DNA from: Xestospongia muta
Taxonomy: Eukaryota; Porifera; Demospongiae; Haplosclerida; Petrosiidae
NCBI GenBank assembly: GCA_963693285.1
Contig: OY848918.1
Coordinates: 12,076,960 to 12,140,959 of the forward strand
Length of the DNA: 64,000 nucleotides
Direction of reading: 5' to 3'
The notes beneath the pieces are model-generated. The model did not search any database and had not been told where the DNA came from. It saw only the letters and a program-made list of their open reading frames with translations. The translations under genes and the position numbers were made by a program. Positions 55,722 to 64,000 of this stretch are shown here, one piece after another. Within the stretch, counting starts at the first letter, position 1, and every line of letters starts with the position of its first letter.

Positions 55722-56089
55722 TACGGAAGCCTCAGACGGACATTCCTATTACTATTTTCGCGCACCTTAAATTCCAATTAAACGTACTTATATTTCAATT
55801 AAAGATGTAGTTGATAGGTTCCGATTCCAATATACAACCAAAACCAGGAACCAAATCAAACTGGAAACATCTCGCTAACGCTCGATTCTCAGAGACAGCT
55901 CGTGGTACTCGCCCTCCGCGTTTTATTAAGTGACAAGAAAAGCCTAGAAAAGGCGCACGTACCAAAAATGGAAATAGGAATAAGAAATTAAACTTATCAA
56001 CTGGGTCCTTAATTGGAATTTTTTAATACGCGAATGTGCGTGGAAGATATAGGAAATAGGAATGAGAATGTTCGTCTGAGGCTTCCATA
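55722..56089. mobile_element. inverted-repeat element, copy 2 of the 42735 family
   Basis: The left end TACGGAAGCCTCAGACGGAC and right end TTCGTCTGAGGCTTCCATA are inverted with two mismatches. gatctg is present on both sides (about 55715 and 56091), a possible target duplication. Confidence 0.8.
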
Positions 56090-56811
56090 GGATCTGTCCT
56101 CTCTTTTCAATAATCATATTTCTGTTTAACAATTTCAATCTCTAGTACCTCCAACTAAAAATGGATGAATAGATTCATTAATGGATACATAGATAGGTGT
56201 ATCAATAGATCAAGAGATGAATGGATTAATAGATAAATAAAATGACTGCTAGTTTATATGTGATCAATGGATGGATTTATTAAAGTAACATATATCATCA
56301 AAACAAAAAGTTATAAATATATCAAATGCCCTTTCATCTAACCCATGTTCACAATACTCTTATTGAATGAGTACATGTGACCAGCAATAATATGAAAACA
56401 ATTTACATAACATTATAATAATTTACATATCTCATGACTTATCATTCAACTTCGAAAGACATATGTATTTCTACATGTGAGCTTTCTCTAAAAATTCATC
56501 TCAATCTTTTTATTTGTTCATATATAATATGACTGCTATATATTGAACATAGTATATGTTGAGAACAGTTTACATGTTATGTCAGCACAACTAACCATTA
56601 GTTGTTGCTGTAACTGTCAAGAGATGTAACATAAAATATGAAGAAATAATATTACAAATGATTGTTTATTTAAAAATTAGTGTTAATGAAGATGCAACAC
56701 AAAAAAAGCACATTTCATAGCTCTTTATTTAACTTGTAAATATGCAAAAAGCAATTATAATTAAGTACAAAACAGCAGTACAGTTTTTAAATATAACAAA
56801 TTTATTGTTAA
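56090..56811. other. R6 downstream flank
   Basis: AT-rich DNA with a run of ATGGAT/ATAGAT-type words (56160-56280), then the block shared with the other downstream flanks and a poly(A) signal just beyond the R6 stop. No gene seen. Confidence 0.55.
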
Positions 56812-59800
56812 TCACTTTTTGTCTAATTGTTCTGAAAATTGATCACTCATCTCAAGCTTCACTAGATCTTCAGAGTCAAGAGACATTTTAGTGGTCTTCT
56901 TTTTCAGCACCAGTACTACCACTAAAACTATTATCACTACGACAAGTGGCAGTACTCCAAGACCTACTACAACTCCAACAATAACACCAAGATTATTATC
57001 ATCAGTTGATTGTTGTACTGTAGGACCTAATACAATATAATGTACGAGAAAAATTAATATTTTCAATTATAATAATTTATCATTAATATTTTTTTTTTTA
57101 ATTCTGACTTACTTGTCACTTCATCCTTGCAAGACTCTCCTATAAATCCAGATAAACAATGACAGCTATAATTCCTACCACGAGATTGACATGTACCACC
57201 ATTACAAGGGTTAGGATCACAGGGTGAATAAACTACTAACAATTAGTAAATTTAATTTGCTCATAATAACAGTGTATCCTCACCAGTAGTATTACAACTG
57301 TCTCCTTCATAGCCTTCTTCACATCCACACATATTAGTATCCACACAAGAACCATAAACACATGGTGGATTACATGTAACTAATGTTTAATATTGAAAAG
57401 AAGCCATAAATATTTAACTTACTTGTTGGATTTTGTTCACAATATTCTCCAGTAAAGCCAGCTAGACATGTACAGATGTAATTTCCAGCATGATACTGAC
57501 ATGTACCATTATTGTTACAAGGATTTTCATCACAAGTTGAGTAAACTATAACATTAATACAAGTATTCTATCCATTGAATTGTGTAACTGTGTCATTCAT
57601 TACCTATGATATCACAAGTGTCTCCTTCATAGCCTTCTCCACAAGCACACACATTAGTATCCACACAAGCACCATGAACACAGGATGGATTACAACTTAC
57701 TATAAATGAGACAGAAATCAGTAGAGTGAATGAGTGTTAATTACTTACCTGGTTTGGATAAATTAACCAGTTGTTCAAGTTCCTGTCCTCCTCGATATGT
57801 AGCCTCTCCAATCTCAATTCTTCCAGTAGTTGCTATATCAAACTTACAGAACACATCATCTCCACAAATCTCATCAGCCTTTTTTTCCAGAGCAGTATCA
57901 GAAAAGGAAGGTTCATACACAGGAGTGAATGATGGAAAATAATATGTAGACCAGCTTTGTCCAAATTGATATGTAAACAAACTGTCACTAGGATTATCAA
58001 TGATCCCTAAATTATTGTAAATTAGAATTATTGTAAATTTGTAACTAGCATACACTTACATGTCATTCCAAACGTTTCGTGTATCTCTTGTATAGTAGAG
58101 TTTAATGATAATATTGTTCCATTTCCCTTTGGAGTAAGGTCATCTGTCTTATCACCATTATATGGACCCATTAGTCCGTGTGTTTTGCTTTGATAACTCT
58201 CTGGGAGACTAACAATAAGGACAGATATAAAACCATTTTGTTCTTCTACTTGTAGGATAGCACCACTTGAGAAGGTAGCACTGAGTGTGTTGTTACCAGA
58301 TTTAATGATGGTCACATTTTCAAAATCTTGAATTTTTAATTCATCAAAGTTAGCTCTTTCTCCATCAACAAGAGTGATCACAGAAGTGATATTCTCAACT
58401 GTTTCTATTTCAAACTGAACTGTACTTGAACTCTTTTCTTTAGCTACACAAGCTGAGAAGACAGTAGCATCTGCAACAGTTCCCAATGAAGTTTTAACTT
58501 CAATCATTCTTCCTTGTAGTGTAAATGATTGATCATTTGTCTCAATGAGAACAAACTCTCCCTTTCCATTAAATGTGTACTTGTGAAGATCAAGAGTCAC
58601 AATATGTGGATCACCAATTATGATAGCTAATGAATAACAGATTATTATAAATTACACATAAAACTAAGTGTTAATCTTACAAATTGAAACAATACTGTCA
58701 TGCATGCTCGTTATCCATGAACCATATTCTATAATATTGTTAATATGATATATACTCACCAGGTACTGGAGGAGTGTAAGCTGTTCCATTATCTGAAGGA
58801 CGTCTTTGATAGTAAATATCACAACTAGTTCGTATTCCTTTACAACAGAAAATATTTGGCAGGATATCTTCAAATTGATGTTTGATCAGGTTACTCAAGT
58901 AATTCAATCTAGTACTACCAACTGTAGATACTTTATCTACTGATCCTCCACCTGGTGGTCCCACAATTAGATTACCATCTCTACCATAGCAACATTCATT
59001 ACCTGCTCCTTCATCAGTCCTACAAGTGTACATAATTATATTAATAATATAACATGTGTATATAATATAGTACACAGATCATTGTATAGTAGCTGTACAG
59101 CTATTTTTCAAATATAAGCTACCTGTTAATATTATAATATATCAGTTCGTTATTCATGTCACTCGTTAGTTATGTAGTAGTAAATAAGATACCTAAACAG
59201 ATCTATAATATATATGCTCACATAATGGTTTCCTCATATAATTAGTTTATCATCTACACTAATGACTTTAATTGTTTATAACACTACACTATTAAGCATC
59301 CATAACATAGATTCTAATTAAATTCAATTCCATATTATTATAGCTTTATACTAGATAGTTAATATATGCTGTTACATTAAGTGTATAAGTATTACATCTC
59401 ATGATGTTTCTTAGTAAGTACTTCATGTAGTTAGTTTTAGTGTGTCATGAGTCTATGAATACACATCTCTAGTTAATCCATATATTTTCTAAAACTTTAT
59501 AAATATGCTCAACAACCTGCTAATATATAGTTTCATATATAGAGTCATAGTAATGTATGAGACTCACATAATGAATGCAAGTGATATATCACTTTTAGCA
59601 GTGATATAGAGTATAGTGGCAATATTTATGTGAATTATATGCTAAAAATCAAACCTATTTTACTTACAACAACTACTCTACATAGACCTTTAACTTATAA
59701 TATTATTACCTATATCTACCAACATCATAAGCTGCTTGAATAAATAATTTAATGGAAGACAGAATATTCACTGTTGTATACATACACTGTTGACTTACAT

Positions 59801-62778
59801 TGCTACCATCATCATATGCTGCTCGAATAAAAAATTTAGTACTACAGAATAAACACAGGATATCTACTGTTCTACATCGTATTGTCCAGGTTTGCCATAT
59901 AGAATACCTAGATGAAGTCTTATGTTGTCAATAATCACACAGTCTCATATGATATGAAAGAGGATTGTGAGATTTCAAGGCAATTCTGGACAATAATGTT
60001 CTATATAGACTGTTGACTTATATTTCCACCTACATCAACAGTGAAGTAGTAATACTTAGAAGAAGACAGGATATCAACTACTTTATATAGATTGTTTATT
60101 AAATGACTTACATACTGCACTGTAAACATTGATTTGTTGATTTAACCAATATATTGTTATACACGTTGCATGTACCAAACTTAGTATGATGTAAAAATAA
60201 ACATAACACTGTAATCATATAGTGCATGGTTGGATCAATTTACCTTGTAATAGTCCTTTGATGAAAACAATTAAAAGCTTTAGGATGAAAGAATCCTATC
60301 AGTCTTGTATCTCTATCTTCAATAAGTCCACTGTTCACAGTTCTAGCTTGACCAATAGTGGGTGGACATTGGAAATCAGAACGCACTTTATCTAATAGTT
60401 GTTGACCAATACTAGATGGTTCACTGGTAGACCATGCTTTACATGCAGACCATAGTTTAGTACCACTAGATTGCTTATTGGTTGACACTATCCATATTAT
60501 ATCTGTCCATTGAGTGACTGTCCCTTCTGCTTTATCAAACAATGTAGCATTACTCCCTTTAGCTTCAACAGAAATAATAGCAACATAAACAGATTGATTA
60601 CTGGAGTGTGATATAGTAGGTACTGTGACAGTAGCTGACCCAGTATTAGCTAGATTACTATCTAGTGTGGTCTCTTGTTCTAATGTAGGGACATCATTAG
60701 ATATCTGGAAGATATGTAACTTAATGTCAATAAGTAAATCTGAAGGACCAATGATATCTTGTAATGGTTTAGTTAGAGATACTGTTGACCATGTTAATGT
60801 AATATTATCTCCTACATGAACCAGTAGTTTATGAGACCTAATGTCAACATGATTATCATCTTCAATGCGTCCTACAGATGAGATAATCAAAATTACTCAA
60901 AGTTATTTTACTTACGTGAATAAAATGATGATTCTCTTTCATATTTAAATCCATTATGGAACAGTTGTACATTCACTCTTCCTATCTTTGTTAGTCTAGG
61001 TGTAACGCATAATACTTGCGTTTGACTAACATAGACACCATCCACTTTAATACCATCAAATAAACAATATAACTTATCAGTAGATTTAATATAAGTGGGT
61101 CCAGTTAGTATAACTGGTACACCACCTAATATATGACCATACCATGGATTAAGTTGAAGGACACCTATTGGTAGCAATAATGAGAGATGAATAAAATAAG
61201 TTTACTTGTCTAACCTCTATTGATAATGTTTAGATTCATTCCTGTTAAGTATGTATATCCTTCTGCATTGAAAAAATAATAATAGTCTTCCATACTTCCA
61301 TATCCAATTACACTAAGACCAGCAGTAATATCAGTATGACGTAAAACATGAGGTAGGGTGTCATCAAACTCATGAACTGTTCCATATCCTATAATGTCAC
61401 CATTATAACCATGAATAGGTTGCCAGTCCAAATTATAAGGTTTGCCATCTAATAGAACATCAGTTGTGTTAGTTGTTGCAATTTGAATGTAATAATGATC
61501 AAACCAGTCAGTTAAGGAAGTGTTCAGTGGTACATAGACAACTTTGTTAAGGTACTGTTTTATAGGAGGTATCACACTCAGAGTTTCATGGATGTATGAA
61601 TAGTTATAATAGGAGTCTCTTGCATGACCTTCTGAAACAAGTTGAGATACAAGTATTGGCTTATCAGATTCAATGGTACAATAGGTAAATGGATCAATGT
61701 AAGCATTTGTAAAGTTCCAGTCACCGGGAAATGTCAATAATGTGGTATTAATTAATGTATTGTTACAAGTTTGAGTGATAGTAGTTTCTCCTTCAGAGGC
61801 CACAATCTTTGTATAGTGCTGCACTGATGATTCAGGAAATGGTACAAGGAGGAACTGTTTACCCCAAGTTACTGTCGGAGGGATCTGTTCTGTAACATAG
61901 TCACAAAACCCCCACCACCACCACCTCCACCACCTCCGCTCTTGTGAGAAGTATACATTCCACCACCACTGGTCTACTGACACTATACCACATTCATGTC
62001 CACTGATAACTGTTAAAGGTTTATTTGAAATAATTTGAGTACCAGTTAAATCATCTTCAGCTCCAATCAGAAGTGTTTGCATCAAATGTAGTGTAATGGT
62101 ATAGGTATTGTTAGCATTGATAATAGTAGTTGGGCTGCTTGGATTTTGAGGGTCTTCTGGAACCTCTATCATCTGTGTAGGTACAATAGTTATAGTAGTG
62201 TTGTCCTCATTTCCAACTAAAAGAAAGAGACTCTCATCTCCCCACCAGTTGCTATCTATTGATACCACATAATATTCATATCGTTGTAGTCCCATATTGA
62301 TGTATGGATGTGCTAAGTATTCAGCATTGAGGTCTAAGTTCACAGACATCACAACAACTGATATAGGAGTATTGTCATCATTGGAATAGATATGAATTCC
62401 TTTGAATCGTTCAGAATAATTTCCATGACGTGGTTCAACATTATCAGGTAGTATTACAAGAGCAGGTCTATCAACAGATACCTTACCAGTGTAGTACCAA
62501 CCTGTTCCTCTGTGGTTCCACCCTATACCTAGCTCTACTGTGAAGTTAACTGGCTGGACTGATAGTGTTGTAATGGTGAGTTCTCTTGTATAATGCCAAG
62601 TTGACCTCAGTATACCAACATAGAAATGAACTCCATATGTAGAAAACTGACCATTGGTGGTTATCTTAGGAAAATATACAGAAATTACTGTTGGAGAAAA
62701 TAATGTTACATCACTTTATTACTAGTTAGTGATCAACTTACAGACTGAAGTTAACACGAAAGTGTAAACTAGCTTCAT
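56812..62778 (-). CDS. R6: IgGFc/AMOP/VWD receptor with four EGF modules
   Basis: Exons (minus strand): 62778..62742, 62687..61215, 61164..60916, 60871..60244, 59019..58760, 58626..58060, 58006..57749, EGF exons 57699..57604, 57545..57423, 57379..57284, 57232..57113, and TM/tail 57026..56812; 1373 residues. Exon 2 has no in-frame ATG near its start, but I read it open from the acceptor at 62688 to the donor, with one extra residue near its start (PKITTNGQF). It is closest to R4: 628-bp beta-sandwich exon, four EGF modules, and a Trp patch with two Trp, Arg, then four Trp. The signal peptide is MKLVYTFVLTSV. GDPH and the glycine-zipper TM are kept. The TATA position reads TTTTGTAA, so expression may differ. 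Confidence 0.88.
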
Positions 62779-62820
62779 TTTGATCTTTCCCTCTTCCAAT
62801 ATGGATAATCAAGTGTACTC

Positions 62821-62828
62821 TTACAAAA
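62821..62828 (-). promoter_or_regulatory. altered TATA position of R6
   Basis: The place occupied by TTTTATAA in the other copies reads TTTTGTAA here (43-50 bp upstream of the ATG), while the flanking GAGTACACTTG is kept. Confidence 0.4.
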
Positions 62829-63127
62829 ACAGTAGTAACTTTTCAATGGCTTCAGTGTATATAACTAAACCACATTATTAATGTACTCATATATAGTATG
62901 TACTTAATATGATGCTAATATAATGTTAATAACTTTATATAAATTATAATAACATTTAAAAGAGGTCTAGAGTAAATTAGTTGATTATTCAAATGATAAA
63001 TAACAAATCAATCAAAAAATCAATGTACACAAAGGCTAATATAATACAACTAATTACAATATATAGTGTACTGGTATTATATGTCAAAGTACATGTTAAC
63101 TAGTTTGACTATATAGCCCTAAATCTA

Positions 63128-63231
63128 ATTGTGTTCCTGTGATTCATTTTGCATTAAATAGTTGAGAAGATCAATACGAGTGACTATCCCATGTATGTGT
63201 TGTTTTTCTTTAATAACTCCTTCACTAGTAG

Positions 63232-63283
<52 letters not shown>

Positions 63284-63570
63284 ATTGAGATTTGTGAAAC
63301 AAATCACGGTATCAATATCTAATATAATAAACTTACTTCGTCGTTCTGTCCTAGTAATTACAGCAAAGTGATCACGATTGAGAACACGAGAAAGATAACC
63401 CAATGGAGTACCATTATCCAACTAAGAGAATTATATCAATCATTACAATTCTAACAATATTAACTGACCATTTCAAATTGTTTGTAGAGGACTTTAATAA
63501 CTGGTTCTGAGGACTTTACAGTATCTTTTAACATTTTAGTTGTCATATTAGTCATTGTAACCACACTCTC
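63128..63570 (-). pseudogene. CBS: cystathionine beta-synthase, last exons only
   Basis: The last exon (about 63232-63128, RIDLLNYLMQNES, stop TAG), an exon at about 63420-63337 (LSRVLNRDHFAVITRTERR) and an exon at about 63560-63478, then the match ends. It is the counterpart of the right end of the copy upstream of R4. Truncated. Confidence 0.75.
63235..63280. repeat. GA/CT tract at CBS last-exon acceptor
   Basis: About 46 bp of GA directly upstream (minus strand) of the CATAG acceptor, the fifth copy of this tract in the window. Confidence 0.9.
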
Positions 63571-64000
63571 ATATAATTGTAAATGTTAATAATACATGTA
63601 CTTTATAAACTATATATAAATTAAATATTACTATTACATGTATTATACATGTATAATAGTCTTAATTAGTCTTGTTATGAGGTCAACTTTATTATTGGTA
63701 GTATACAATATATCACATTTATAACATGTGTATATTATGACACTATTATTAAATAGTGAGTGTGATATATACACAAAATGGATTAGTGACATATATACAT
63801 TGTTTTGATTATTACTTAATATTACTATGGAATTGACAGTTTATGTACTTGAACAAAAAAAAGATATGTATTGGTATGTTAGACTGTCCTGTTGTAAATT
63901 CCATATTGATGGCTCCTACTCATAGGCCTGCATTTATGAAATTCTTGTGTCTAAGAAATGTTAAACATAATGTTAGAAGCTGTGACAATTAACTCCATTA
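63571..64000. other. repeated intergenic segment at the right edge
   Basis: The sequence matches 38820-39240 (ataatacatgtatttgat-like start, then ttactatggaattgacagt and following text). No gene seen; the window ends within this repeat. Confidence 0.6.

Overview
The window looks like AT-rich metazoan nuclear DNA, most likely from a demosponge. The reasons are very short introns (about 45-60 bp), multi-exon genes with metazoan extracellular domains, many small inverted-repeat elements and long dinucleotide tracts. The species cannot be fixed from sequence alone (Amphimedon-like is a guess).

The window is dominated by a head-to-tail tandem array on the minus strand of one family of large type I membrane receptors. 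Reading left to right there is a broken copy (R1, 1213-5474), an isolated fragment (8158-8612) and five apparently intact genes: R2 (8737-15377), R3 (17767-25587), R4 (31746-37890), R5 (44679-51710) and R6 (56812-62778). I assembled exon chains by hand from GT/AG sites and homology between the copies. All five totals are divisible by three and give proteins of 1437, 1514, 1371, 1436 and 1373 residues. The order is: signal peptide; IgGFc-binding-type N-terminal domain; IPT/TIG-like domain; beta-sandwich; AMOP; VWD with a GDPH site; conserved post-VWD exon; 4-8 EGF modules; TM helix; cytoplasmic tail. The AMOP-VWD core is that of mesh/SUSD2/MUC4, but the N-terminus is the kind seen in FCGBP instead of NIDO.

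Two kinds of C-terminus occur. R3-R6 have a glycine-zipper TM and a short tyrosine-free tail. R2 alone has an unrelated TM and a 62-residue terminal exon with five tyrosines in ITIM-like, NPxY and YxN contexts. Within the otherwise well conserved N-terminal domain, short patches differ between copies. The most striking is a tryptophan-rich patch (seven Trp in a row in R4) encoded by a CCA/TGG repeat. A family of paired short- and long-tailed receptors with variable loops would fit a recognition system (self/non-self or microbial), but that is inference.

The DNA between genes holds repeated 3' pieces of a cystathionine beta-synthase gene (all lacking the N-terminal catalytic part, several with stops or deletions), GA/CT tracts at two of its splice acceptors, coiled-coil gene fragments, several small inverted-repeat elements and a decayed piggyBac-like transposase. 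The segment from about 16 to 41 kb (R3, R4 and flanks) resembles the segment from about 43 to 64 kb (R5, R6 and flanks), so the array probably grew by duplication of a two-gene block.
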